Assembly (NCBI RefSeq): GCF_022482905.1
Contig: NZ_JAKVOI010000001.1
Coordinates: forward strand, 620,001-684,000
DNA: 64,000 nt
DNA from: Clostridium sp.
Lineage (GTDB): Bacteria > Bacillota > Clostridia > Clostridiales > Clostridiaceae
Direction of reading: 5' to 3'
The notes under the pieces are model-generated. The model saw only the letters and a list, made by a program, of their open reading frames with translations. It was not told the DNA's origin and did no database searches. Both the position numbers and the translations under genes were made by a program. Positions 27,342-36,409 of the stretch are shown here, in pieces (the first letter of the stretch is position 1; each line of letters begins with the position of its first letter).

Positions 27342-28271
27342 GTGAAAGTTTTAATTACACCAAGAGGATTTGCAAATTATGGTTTAGATCAAGTTAAATA
27401 TATGGAATCTAAGGGATTATCTGTTCATTATAACAATACTGGAAAACAATATACAAAAGAAGAATTTCACAAATTAGCTGCTGATGCAGATGCTATTATC
27501 GTAGGTGTTGATATAATAGATCGTGAGCTAATGGAGAAATGTCCTAAGTTAAAGGCTATTTGTAAATTTGGTGTAGGAACGGATAATATTGATTTAGATT
27601 ATGCAAAAGAAAAGGGAATTTTTGTAGGTAGAACAGTTGGATCTAATTCCCAAGCGGTTGCAGAACATGTCATAGCTTTAATGCTTGCAGAATCAAAGAA
27701 TTTATATTGCACTATTAAGGAAGTTAAGGAACACAAATGGAACAAGCCAACAGTAAAAGAAATTAGTGGTAAAATATTAGGCATTATTGGTTTTGGAATG
27801 ATAGGTAAAAAACTTGCAAATTTTGCAAATGGAATGTCTATGAAAGTGTATGCCTATGATGCTTTTGGAATTCCTGATAAAATTGCAAAAGAATGCAATG
27901 TAGAGAAAAAATCTTTTGAAGAAATTATAAGCGAAAGTGATTATATTTCTTTACATGTGCCACTTTTAGACTCTACAAAACATATGATTTCCACTGAACA
28001 ATTCAAAAAAATGAAAAAAGATGCTTGCTTGATTAATGCGGCAAGAGGAGAAATTGTTGATGAAAAGGCTTTATATGGAGCTTTAGCAAATAATGAAATT
28101 CGTTCAGCTTGTTTTGATGTTTATAGTTCAGAACCACCAAAATTTGATGATAATCTAACTACATTGGATAATTTTTTTCTAACACCTCATATAGCTGCAA
28201 GAACAGTAGAATCGGAAAAAAGAACTTGTAAGATGTCAAGCAAAATTATCGTTAAATCTTTGATGGGATAG
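27342..28271 (+). CDS. D-isomer-specific 2-hydroxyacid dehydrogenase (SerA-like)
   Basis: 309 residues. The NAD-binding motif is GIIGFGMIGKKLANFA. Catalytic Arg lies in NAARGEIVDEKAL and the His in FLTPHIAARTVES, with Glu between them. It lacks the ACT domain of long 3-phosphoglycerate dehydrogenases. I chose the GTG at 27342 because AAGGTG stands 6 bases before it; the ATG at 27303 lacks a site. Within this operon it more likely oxidises or reduces a sugar-acid or 2-keto-acid intermediate than serves serine synthesis; that is inference. Confidence 0.85.
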   Translation: MKVLITPRGFANYGLDQVKYMESKGLSVHYNNTGKQYTKEEFHKLAADADAIIVGVDIIDRELMEKCPKLKAICKFGVGTDNIDLDYAKEKGIFVGRTVGSNSQAVAEHVIALMLAESKNLYCTIKEVKEHKWNKPTVKEISGKILGIIGFGMIGKKLANFANGMSMKVYAYDAFGIPDKIAKECNVEKKSFEEIISESDYISLHVPLLDSTKHMISTEQFKKMKKDACLINAARGEIVDEKALYGALANNEIRSACFDVYSSEPPKFDDNLTTLDNFFLTPHIAARTVESEKRTCKMSSKIIVKSLMG

Positions 28272-28282
28272 GTGGTAATATT

Positions 28283-28888
28283 ATGGATAACGAATTACAA
28301 AGCTTTTTAAGCAATCTTAAGGAAGAATTCAACAAAAGTATCAAAAGTGTTGGCGTAGAAAATATTAAAAAAGCTGCTGAGATCATATTACAAAGTGAAA
28401 AAGAAGGTGGACGTGTTCATGTAACTGGAATTGGTAAGCCAGGTCATGTTGCAGGATATATTGCTTCTTTGTTATCAAGCACAGGTACTAGTACTTACGA
28501 ATTACATGGAACAGAAGCCGTTCATGGTTCAAGTGGCCAAGTAAAGAAAGGTGATGTTGTTATTGCCATATCTAATAGTGGTGAAACATTAGAATTAAAG
28601 GCAACTGTAGAAACTCTGATAGCAAATGGAGCACATATTATTAGTTGTACAGGTAATATAGCATCATGGTTAGCAAAACATTCTGAAGTATGTTTGCCGG
28701 CACATGTGAATAAGGAAGGTGATAATTTAAATAAACCACCACGTGCTTCAATTTTATCAGAAATTCTAATTCTTCAATGTTTAAGTATTGTACTACAAAA
28801 TGAAAAGAAATTAGATTTAAAACAATATGTAAAATGGCATCCAGGCGGGAGTCTTGGTAAAAGTATAAAAGAAATGAACAGAAGGTAG
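28283..28888 (+). CDS. SIS-domain sugar-phosphate isomerase (KpsF/GutQ-like, no CBS)
   Basis: 201 residues, one SIS domain. GRVHVTGIGKPGHVAGYIAS, ELHGTEAVHGSSGQVKKGDV, and VVIAISNSGETLEL are the phosphosugar-binding loops, and the C-terminal HPGGSLGK matches arabinose-5-phosphate isomerases of the KdsD/GutQ group. The CBS pair of those enzymes is missing. Eleven bases after the dehydrogenase stop and eight before the IIA gene. Probably an aldose-ketose isomerase acting on the imported 6-phosphosugar. Confidence 0.85.
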   Translation: MDNELQSFLSNLKEEFNKSIKSVGVENIKKAAEIILQSEKEGGRVHVTGIGKPGHVAGYIASLLSSTGTSTYELHGTEAVHGSSGQVKKGDVVIAISNSGETLELKATVETLIANGAHIISCTGNIASWLAKHSEVCLPAHVNKEGDNLNKPPRASILSEILILQCLSIVLQNEKKLDLKQYVKWHPGGSLGKSIKEMNRR

Positions 28889-28896
28889 GAAATTTT

Positions 28897-29301
28897 ATGG
28901 CAAAGTTAAATATAGTAGTTGGAACACATGGAAGATTTGGTGAAGAACTTATAAAATCTGCAGAGATGATTGTCGGAAAGATGGAAAATGTTACATCAGT
29001 GTCCTTATTACAAGCAATGTCTTTTGAGGATTTTATGAATCAGGTGGATTCTGTCCTAAGTAATTTTCAAGGGCCAATTTTGGCATTAGTAGATTTATAT
29101 GGAGGAACTCCATGTAATGTGCTTACAGCATTAACTAAGAAATACCATTATAATGTAATAACTGGTTTGAATTTACCTATGTTGATAAATCTATATCTTA
29201 ATATTGCTGATAAGGAAACAATAGATATTGACGAGGTAATTAAAAACTGTATTAATGATTTGCAATCAAGTTGTGTACATACGAACAAGATGGTTAAATA
29301 G
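28897..29301 (+). CDS. PTS mannose-family IIA component
   Basis: 134 residues. The phospho-accepting His is in VVGTHGRFGEELIKSAEMIV (about residue 10); LVDLYGGTPCNVL is the second signature. It receives phosphate from HPr and hands it to IIB. Present as a separate polypeptide placed late in the operon, not fused to IIB. Confidence 0.9.
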   Translation: MAKLNIVVGTHGRFGEELIKSAEMIVGKMENVTSVSLLQAMSFEDFMNQVDSVLSNFQGPILALVDLYGGTPCNVLTALTKKYHYNVITGLNLPMLINLYLNIADKETIDIDEVIKNCINDLQSSCVHTNKMVK

Positions 29302-29354
29302 TCCATTAGTAATATTACACTAGTTAAATAAAATAATTGATAAGGAGAAAAAAT

Positions 29355-30242
29355 ATGTTCAAAGGTATTATTACACCAATTGTTACACCATTTAATCGTG
29401 ATGAAGAACAGTCAATTAACTATGAGGCTACTGAACAATTAATAAACCATTTAATTAGGAAAGGTATTGATGGTATATTTATCCTAGGTAGTAATGGTGA
29501 ATTCCATGTAATTGATGAAGATGAAAAGATAGCTTTTGCTAAAAGAGTAATTGAGATTGTTGATCATCGTGTTCCGGTTTTTGTAGGAACAGGTGCGTGT
29601 TCAACTAAAGAAACTACACGTTTATCTCAAAAAATGGAAGAAGTAGGTGCAGATGCATTATCTGTTATTACTCCATATTTTATTAAACCTATGGATGAAG
29701 AGCTTTATAAGCATTTTAAAGAAGTTGCAAGCAGTGTTAAAATTCCAATCGTATTGTACAATATTCCTAAATCAACTGGTTGTAATATTCCTAAACAAGT
29801 TGTAGTACGTTTAGCTGAGATTGATAATATTCAGGCTATTAAAGATAGTAGTGGTGATATTGAGAATTTGAAGGATTATATTGAATCAAGTAAAGGTAAG
29901 GATATGAGTGTATTGGTTGGTTCAGATTCTAAGATTTCTATTGGCTATAACTTAGGTGCAACAGGTGCGATTGCAGGCACAAGTAACGTTATCACAGATG
30001 TTTTAGTAAAATTAAATAAGGCTCTTAAAATAAATGACACTGAAACTGCTAAGTCTTTACAGGCAGATATTGATGTGTTAAGAAATGTCTTAAAACTAGG
30101 TACAGTTCCCTCAATTTTGAAACGATCAATAGAATTAGCTAATATTGCATCTGTAGGACCTGCTAGAAAACCAGTTAGAGAAACAACACGTGAAGTTGAT
30201 GAAAAGATTAAAGAAATGCTTAGGCATTATCAATTGATTTAA
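29355..30242 (+). CDS. DapA/NanA-family aldolase or lyase
   Basis: 295 residues, a TIM-barrel Schiff-base enzyme. Visible: GIITPIVTPFNRDEEQSIN, GSNGEFHVIDEDEK (in place of the usual GTTGE loop), catalytic Tyr in IVLYNIPKSTGCN and catalytic Lys in IQAIKDSSGD. ATG 29355 has AAGGAG upstream. In a PTS/KDPG-aldolase setting a 2-keto-3-deoxy sugar-acid aldolase or N-acetylneuraminate-lyase-like activity is likelier than dihydrodipicolinate synthesis. Last gene of the operon. Confidence 0.86.
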   Translation: MFKGIITPIVTPFNRDEEQSINYEATEQLINHLIRKGIDGIFILGSNGEFHVIDEDEKIAFAKRVIEIVDHRVPVFVGTGACSTKETTRLSQKMEEVGADALSVITPYFIKPMDEELYKHFKEVASSVKIPIVLYNIPKSTGCNIPKQVVVRLAEIDNIQAIKDSSGDIENLKDYIESSKGKDMSVLVGSDSKISIGYNLGATGAIAGTSNVITDVLVKLNKALKINDTETAKSLQADIDVLRNVLKLGTVPSILKRSIELANIASVGPARKPVRETTREVDEKIKEMLRHYQLI

Positions 30243-30330
30243 AGTAATCAAGACGAATAGAAGTGAGCTATACTCGAATTGCTGAACACATATGAGTTAT
30301 CTGTAATAATCATATTAAAGGAGATAAGAA

Positions 30331-30870
30331 ATGTCAGGTAATGATAATAGATATAATATAGAATAAAAAAAGATGCAGTAAGGGCTTATACTGGAAGAAA
30401 GAAGATCTATCATAACTGTTAGGAGTAAATGATCAGACATTAAGAAACTGGCTAAAAAACAAAAATAGGATAGAGGATCCTTCGAGCTTAAGAATTGATG
30501 AACCTGAGGAATTAGTTGATGTACTAAAAAAGGCTGCTGCACTCTTTGCCGGGACAACCGAAGGTATCTATAAGTTTATAAGAAGTTAGTGTTATAAACA
30601 TTCGGTTATAAAGATTCAAGCATTACGTAGTGGATATTATTTGTGGAATAGTCCATCAAAAAGCAAAACAAAAGCTGAAAAATGAGCATATACGGAAGAT
30701 AGCACAGGAAAGTGTGAATTGCTCTACCCGAAAAAATATAAAATATAGAAAGAAGCAAAGCGTGATGTATTTTGGTATATTGAAATATATTATAATAACC
30801 AGAGGAGAAACCAGGCAATTAATTATAAGGTACATGCCACTGTTGATGACAGAATTTCAGTATGAGATTT
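30331..30870 (+). pseudogene. IS3-family element remnant (orfA and end of orfB)
   Basis: The frames read KKDAVRAYTGRKK and, with stops and shifts, LGVNDQTLRNWLKNKNRIED and DEPEELVDVLKKAAALFAGT (orfA, HTH and leucine-zipper region), then EAKRDVFWYIEIYYNNQRRN and QAINYKVHAT (end of the orfB integrase). The catalytic DDE core is deleted and several stops are present, so it is dead. Confidence 0.7.
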
Positions 30871-31401
30871 AATTTATTCTCTATCTACTGTAACTATAAT
30901 AGGTGATAAAAAATATATTAGAGATAGATTTTTTTAGAACTAAAATTGTGAAAGAAAAATCAATTTTATCTCCATTATATTAAAATTAATAGATTAGTAT
31001 TTATTTGAATTTTCTTAAAGATATATAATGAATTTTTAAGTATAATATAACATTGTGCGTTAGATTATAATAATAAGTTATAAACCTATTACAAAAACAT
31101 GATACAATAAAGTCAATATGGATAACATATATTATGATATCCATATTGACAAGTTAATGTTAATTTATAAGTAACTATCTTATGAACGAATTTTCTTAAA
31201 AAATATACTTGCATATATTTAAAAAAAGTTATTCCTAAATTTAAGATTTTAAATTTAATTTACGTTTATTTAAAGGTAAAGCTAACCTAAAAAAATTTGT
31301 ATTATAAAACTAGCTTTAATTAGAGTTAATAACTTACAGTCCGTTCATTTTAAACAGCTGTGTTGAAATTATAGTTGGCCAGGACAGGAAAGGTAAAAAA
31401 T
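30871..31401. other. AT-rich spacer upstream of the CdaR-like gene, with a palindrome
   Basis: No gene. A 13-bp perfect inverted repeat (GTCAATATGGATA at 31112-31124, complement at 31138-31150) with a 13-base loop stands out; TTGACA overlaps its right end (31146-31151), but no -10 box at 17 bp follows. It could be an operator for the downstream regulator or the end of a lost element. The rest is low-complexity A/T. Confidence 0.35.
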
Positions 31402-32478
31402 ATGATGTTAATTGATATTTTTAAAGAATTCATTAATATTGTTCGACAAAATAAAAAGTATATTATTGGTTTATTAAATCAAGGTGGAAATGTTATTTGT
31501 TGTAGTAAAGAAGAATATATAGGATATCATTTTGATATTAAAGATTCCAATACCCAAAATATGTTTTATGAAATTAGAGTTAAGAATAAAGATTATGGAT
31601 ATATTTGGGTTAGTGGTAATGATGAAAATCTTAAAATGATCAGTACTTTATTACTTGATACTTTGAAAACACGATTAATGTATGAGATAAACACTAGAAC
31701 ATTAAAGCAAAAAGTTACGAAATATGATGAATTAATAAAATACTTGATTAATGACAAATATTTTGATTTGAATCATATCTTAGATTTAATTAATCAATTA
31801 GGAATTGATAAAAACAAAACTAGAATAGCTGTATATATTGTTAATAATAAAGGATTTAACTCGGAAGAGATTATGCATTTAAAATTAAAACCTGATAGTA
31901 AAGAAATGATATATTCTTTGTTAGATAGAAACAGTTTATTACTATTTAAAGATATACCTAATGATTTAGATAATGTTAAAGTAAAGAAGTACTTTCAAAA
32001 GTATATTAGAAGCCTACGAGATTGGGGATTACAGGAATGTTCATATCTAGTAGGTTCCATGCAAAATAAGTTAAGACGTTATATTATAAGTTATCAGAAT
32101 TGTTTGTGGTTAGCGAAGAATATACATTCTTCTATAGATAAACCGGTGTTCTTTACAAATTATTTATTTAAGTATTTTGTTTCGAAAATTCAGCTTGATA
32201 ATATTCGAAACATATTTGATTTTTATAAGGATAGAATCAAAGGTTTTGATATTGATGAGTTTATTACTATTGCAAATCAATTGTTTATAAATGATTACAA
32301 TATTACTCAGACTGCAGATGATTTATTCTTTCATAAGAATACTTTAATTTATAAACTCAAAAAATATGAGAAAATTTTTGATATTAATATTAGAGGTAGT
32401 TTCCAAGGAAAGGTTTTGATGATATTGATTGCTAGTGCATTAAAGGAATATCAAAGACAAAAACAGGTTGGTGAATGA
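31402..32478 (+). CDS. CdaR/PucR-type transcriptional regulator
   Basis: 358 residues. The C-terminal helix-turn-helix (FITIANQLFINDYNITQTAD then DLFFHKNTLIYKLKKYEKIF) is the HTH_30 type of sugar-diacid regulators (CdaR, PucR). The N-terminal 100 residues look like a small sensor domain (KYIIGLLNQGGNVICCSKEE), and a GGDEF-like middle domain of this family is weakly conserved. ATG 31402 has AGGAAAGG upstream. The gene is followed at once by a IIB-like gene and lies downstream of the PTS operon, so control of that operon is likely. Confidence 0.8.
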   Translation: MMLIDIFKEFINIVRQNKKYIIGLLNQGGNVICCSKEEYIGYHFDIKDSNTQNMFYEIRVKNKDYGYIWVSGNDENLKMISTLLLDTLKTRLMYEINTRTLKQKVTKYDELIKYLINDKYFDLNHILDLINQLGIDKNKTRIAVYIVNNKGFNSEEIMHLKLKPDSKEMIYSLLDRNSLLLFKDIPNDLDNVKVKKYFQKYIRSLRDWGLQECSYLVGSMQNKLRRYIISYQNCLWLAKNIHSSIDKPVFFTNYLFKYFVSKIQLDNIRNIFDFYKDRIKGFDIDEFITIANQLFINDYNITQTADDLFFHKNTLIYKLKKYEKIFDINIRGSFQGKVLMILIASALKEYQRQKQVGE

Positions 32479-32480
32479 GT

Positions 32481-32954
32481 ATGAGTACAAGAATTAAGCT
32501 TACACGTATTGATCAAAGGTTATTGCACGCAACTGTGGCTTTAAATTGGAATCAGTTTGTAAATGCAAATTATGCTATAGTAGTAGATCCGAGTTATAGT
32601 AAAGATCCATTTATTACTAAAGTAATGCAATTATGTCTTCCTGAACCAATGAAGGTTAAAATTTTCTCCGTTGAAGAGTTAATAGATTTTATAAATGAAG
32701 ATAGTAAGACAAAACGTAATTTAATGGTTATATTTAAAAATTTAGCTATTGCCAAAGAGGCGGTGGAAGCAGGATTTAAAACAGTTGAAATTCAAATACC
32801 TTATCCAGCTAGTCGTATTGTGATTAAGAAACTTTCAGATTTTTTTAATGAAAAAGAAATTCAGTATATACGTTTTATTCAGAAAAAAGGAATTAAACTT
32901 TTTTTCCAAACGGCACCATTAGATAATAAAGAGTATTCAGTTTTTGAAAAGTAA
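32481..32954 (+). CDS. Divergent PTS IIB-like protein paired with the regulator
   Basis: 157 residues, homologous along its length to the IIB at 25195 (LTRIDQRLLHATVALNWNQF against LTRVDFRLIHGQVITRWLKQ; VMQLCLPEPMKVKIFSVEEL). The His of the active site is kept, but the following GQV is changed to ATV, and the glycine-rich loop (GGLGGGPGRK) is replaced by QIPYPASRIV. There is no IIC/IID/IIA next to it. So it looks like a IIB adapted to phosphorylation-dependent signalling rather than transport. The ATG at 32481 is favoured by GGTTGGTGA; an ATG at 32475 overlaps the regulator stop. Confidence 0.82.
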   Translation: MSTRIKLTRIDQRLLHATVALNWNQFVNANYAIVVDPSYSKDPFITKVMQLCLPEPMKVKIFSVEELIDFINEDSKTKRNLMVIFKNLAIAKEAVEAGFKTVEIQIPYPASRIVIKKLSDFFNEKEIQYIRFIQKKGIKLFFQTAPLDNKEYSVFEK

Positions 32955-33635
32955 AAAATAAAATATTTTTAAAAATTAGTTAGGAATATATATTTATACA
33001 TATAAAAATACTCAGAATACAGTAGAAATTTTTGTCTATATTATTCAACATTTGAGCATATTTATAAAATTGAATTCAATACTTATTAATTAAAGTATGT
33101 CTAAAGAGTAAATGTCAAATAAGAAAGTGCTCGAAAAATATGAGATAATCTTCTAAAATAAGTTTTAAAGTTTTTCAAGTTGGCTTTAAAAAACTTAAAA
33201 GAAGATTTTGCATGGATGTATAAAATACAACTCAAAACTATAGAATGAATGATTAGATACTTTTTATAAAAGAAAATTAAGCTTATAATCTAAGTAGGAC
33301 TTGCAGCGTTTCGCAAAGGTTTAATAGAATATTGGAATGTAAACAGAAAACTAAATAACTTTTTTAAGGTTGTTTAACCTAAGCTAATTCTTAAATTCCC
33401 GTTTAACCAGATTATCTATTTTTAAATCATAGCATTTATCCATATGTGGGTTTAGCATCAGCAAGACTAGCATGATATTCTATAAGGTATTTAATGACGG
33501 CTGATGAAATAGGAGTGCTGAGACAAGATCTATAAAATCAATAGCAATCTTCTAAAAAATGCAGAATTTATAGCAAAAGATTCTCAGAAGGCTGTAAATA
33601 AAATTTTTGAAATTAATAAAAAAGGTATCAAATCA
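32955..33635. other. Degenerate intergenic region with relics of a duplicated surface-protein/receptor locus
   Basis: No intact gene. 33148-33208 can form an imperfect hairpin (AATCTTCT with AGAAGATT), possibly a terminator for the regulator pair. About 33280-33335 matches 16335-16385, and about 33440-33480 (GCATCAGCAAGACTAGCATG) matches the dCache remnant at 17300-17330. From about 33560, codons such as SQKAVNKIFEINKKG lead into the next gene and may be its decayed N-terminus. Confidence 0.5.
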
Positions 33636-34601
33636 GTGGATGAATTACTGGGATATTCTCCGCAGCTTACAAAGGAAGAGATTAAAAAAATATATAATAA
33701 TCTTTCACATGAATTTTCCGTGAAGTCCTTTGATGAAGCGATAAAGCAGTGTAACAAATTAATAAAAAAGTATTATTCATGCTTCCCTTTTTTGCTCTCC
33801 ATGATTCAATTGTTATTAAATTACTCCATACTGGCAAAAACGGAAGCGGTAAAAAAACAAATTTTTCAACAGTGCATATTGCTGAGCAGGAGGGTAAAAG
33901 ATGAGTCTGAGAATATTTCTGATATAAAAGATGCAAATACCAAGGAAGCGTTGGCAGAAATGGCATCGGGAAACAGTGAAGAGGTCATCCGCCTGTTGGA
34001 TAATGAATTGGCTCCCTACAGCGGAGATGATGTCATACTTGTCAATGCATATAGGATGCAGGGAAAAGCTGACCAGGCAAAGCTCGTGAATCAGATACTG
34101 CTTTATAACAACATAATAAACACATTGACACTTTTAAACAATTATCTTTTCTTGAATGTGGGAAAACCAGTTCTATTTGAGAAGATCTATTCCCAGGGTC
34201 TTCAAATCATCGATTCCTTTCAGCTCACGGAGATTTTGACAAATGATGTTTTTGGAATTCATATCACTGCCGCGCAGGGATATCTTACGGAGCAAAGGAA
34301 AGAAAAGGCAATTGATGCTTTAGAGCGATATGTGGATACTGTATGCAAAATTCAATTTCCATTGTATTTTAAAGGAAATGAGTATTTTAACCAGGTAGTC
34401 GAATGGTTTGAGGACAATAATTGTATCGGAACAAATACTCCAATAGATGAGATAACAATCAAGAAAAATTTTGTTGATACCATTGCCAAAAATCCTGCAT
34501 TTGCACCTTTAAAAGGAGATGAACGGTACAATTTACTTGTTGAAAAATTGAAAGGGAAATTAGGTGAGACAGATGGATGCCATAAATATAGAAAATCTTA
34601 G
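33636..34601 (+). CDS. XRE-type regulator C-terminal part, helix-turn-helix missing
   Basis: 321 residues. It begins VDELLGYSPQLTKEEIKKIY, which in related proteins directly follows an N-terminal XRE helix-turn-helix (…VDELLG…). The rest (KKYYSCFPFLLSMIQLLLNY and a helical, TPR-like region) is the usual effector part of regulators found before ABC exporter genes. No helix-turn-helix can be read in frame upstream; only NKIFEINKKGIKS remains. So either the regulator is N-terminally truncated and non-binding, or it is made from this GTG as a DNA-free protein. The end overlaps the ABC ATPase gene by 29 bases. Confidence 0.65.
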   Translation: MDELLGYSPQLTKEEIKKIYNNLSHEFSVKSFDEAIKQCNKLIKKYYSCFPFLLSMIQLLLNYSILAKTEAVKKQIFQQCILLSRRVKDESENISDIKDANTKEALAEMASGNSEEVIRLLDNELAPYSGDDVILVNAYRMQGKADQAKLVNQILLYNNIINTLTLLNNYLFLNVGKPVLFEKIYSQGLQIIDSFQLTEILTNDVFGIHITAAQGYLTEQRKEKAIDALERYVDTVCKIQFPLYFKGNEYFNQVVEWFEDNNCIGTNTPIDEITIKKNFVDTIAKNPAFAPLKGDERYNLLVEKLKGKLGETDGCHKYRKS

Positions 34602-35490
34602 AAAATCCTATGATGGGAAGGTCAATGCTTTGAACAATGTAAGTTTGAGCATACCGAAAGGTGAGATATTCGGCTTTCTCGGACCCAATGGATCGGGGAA
34701 AACCACCACAGTCAGAATACTAAATGGGATTCTTTCAGCCACATCAGGTCATGCTGAAATTTTCGGAAGACCTTTGGGGAAAAATAATATTGAGATTCAT
34801 AGATTGTGTGGAGTCATGACTGAAAGCGCTTCTTGTTATGAAAATCTCACTGCCAGGCAAAACCTGATATTCTTTGGAAAAATGCATGAGATGGGGGAAA
34901 AACTCATTGATGAACGGGTGGACTTTATATTAAAAAGACTGGAGCTGTCAGCTGTAAAGGACAATAAGGTGAAATCCTTCAGTACAGGTATGAGAAAGAG
35001 GGTTTCACTGGCTGTGGCACTAATTCACAATCCACAAATTTTATTTGTTGACGAACCAACTTCCGGTCTGGACCCGGAAAATGCACTGAATGTTACAAGG
35101 CTCATAAAAGAACTTGCAGAGGAAAACCAGGTTACCATATTTCTCTGCACCCATCAGTTAAAATATGCTGAGGATATTTGTACACTGTACGGTTTTATAA
35201 ACAATGGCAATGTTCTCGGCCTGGGTACCTTTGACCAGCTTGCTTCAAGGAAAAATGCAGCTCTTCAGTTGAAGATAAAAGGGAAAAATATTTCGAGTAA
35301 ATTTGGATTTATTAATAATGGCAATGACGCATACAGCAAATCTATTTCAGGAGACAAAGAGGTGAATACTCTAATACAAAGCATACTGGCAGACGGCGGT
35401 GAAATCTATGAGGCGGTACAGCAGAAATGGTCCCTGGAGCAGCTGTACTTTAAATATATAAAAGGTGTATCCGATGATACAACACTATAA
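34573..35490 (+). CDS. ABC transporter ATP-binding protein
   Basis: 305 residues. Walker A GPNGSGKTTT, signature SFSTGMRKRVSLAVAL, Walker B ILFVDEPTSGLDP, switch His in LCTHQLKYAEDI. It belongs to the DRA/CcmA-type exporters (drug, peptide or Na+ efflux). AGGTGAG precedes the ATG at 34573. Works with the permease encoded next. Confidence 0.9.
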   Translation: MDAINIENLRKSYDGKVNALNNVSLSIPKGEIFGFLGPNGSGKTTTVRILNGILSATSGHAEIFGRPLGKNNIEIHRLCGVMTESASCYENLTARQNLIFFGKMHEMGEKLIDERVDFILKRLELSAVKDNKVKSFSTGMRKRVSLAVALIHNPQILFVDEPTSGLDPENALNVTRLIKELAEENQVTIFLCTHQLKYAEDICTLYGFINNGNVLGLGTFDQLASRKNAALQLKIKGKNISSKFGFINNGNDAYSKSISGDKEVNTLIQSILADGGEIYEAVQQKWSLEQLYFKYIKGVSDDTTL

Positions 35491-35509
35491 GGTTGAGGTG
35501 AATGAAAGA

Positions 35510-36307
35510 ATGATGAATAAAAGTGAAAAGGCATTGATATATAAAGATATAAATGAAATAACAAGTTCAAAACGGGTTATTCTTCCCATGACTATCGTAC
35601 CAATTGTTCTGATTGTAATCATACCTCTGGTGATGCTTATCGGTGCGAATTTTATTGGAAATGATTCAAGTACGTTTACAAAGATGGCTCCTCTTTTAAA
35701 AAAGCTGCCTTCGGAATATGGTGCATATACTCCTGCCCAGCTTTTAATAAAGGTATCGTTGAATTTTATGTTTCCGTCATATTTCCTTATAATTCCGATA
35801 ATGTGTTCAGGAGTTATCGGGGCCAGCAGTTTTGTGGGAGAAAAGGAACACAAGACCATGGAGTCCCTGCTTTACACGCCAATATCCATGGAGCAGCTGC
35901 TCAGATCCAAGATTTTAGGTGTCTTTGTGCCATCTTACATAATTACCTTTATTTCATTTATAATCTTTGGCATTATATTTGATATTGGAGGCTTCATCTA
36001 TTTTGGAAAACTGATTTTCCCGGATATAAAATGGCTCGTAATCATATCTTGGATTGTACCTGCAGTTAATTTACTATCGCTGACATTTACTGTGATGGTA
36101 TCTGCGAAATCGGAAACCTTCCAGGAAGCACAGCAGGTAAGCGGCTTTCTTCTCATTCCGGTAATTCTTTTATTGGTAGGCCAGATGACAGGAGTACTTT
36201 TGCTCAATAATCTTGTAATGTTTATAGGAGGCGGCGTTCTGCTAATACTTGATTACATGTTGATAAAAAGGATTTCCTCCAGGTTTATTCCTGAAAAACT
36301 GATTTGA
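35510..36307 (+). CDS. ABC-2 type transporter permease
   Basis: 265 residues, six hydrophobic segments. EKEHKTMESLLYTPISMEQL is the cytoplasmic loop motif of ABC-2 permeases (Na+/drug exporter type). GAGGTG stands 9 bases before the ATG at 35510, which avoids the 15-residue extension overlapping the ATPase gene. Substrate unknown. Confidence 0.85.
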   Translation: MMNKSEKALIYKDINEITSSKRVILPMTIVPIVLIVIIPLVMLIGANFIGNDSSTFTKMAPLLKKLPSEYGAYTPAQLLIKVSLNFMFPSYFLIIPIMCSGVIGASSFVGEKEHKTMESLLYTPISMEQLLRSKILGVFVPSYIITFISFIIFGIIFDIGGFIYFGKLIFPDIKWLVIISWIVPAVNLLSLTFTVMVSAKSETFQEAQQVSGFLLIPVILLLVGQMTGVLLLNNLVMFIGGGVLLILDYMLIKRISSRFIPEKLI

Positions 36308-36409
36308 ATATATGATATTAAGATAGAATATATAAAATTTGTGAGATAAATAAAGGCAACAGGTTTAATTGAATTAAAAATTATTATGATTCCCACAAAG
36401 AATCTAATC

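Noticed and set aside
29355-30242. Housekeeping dihydrodipicolinate synthase (dapA)
   Set aside because: The GTTGE substrate loop is GSNGE and the gene sits in a PTS sugar operon, so a sugar-acid lyase is more likely.
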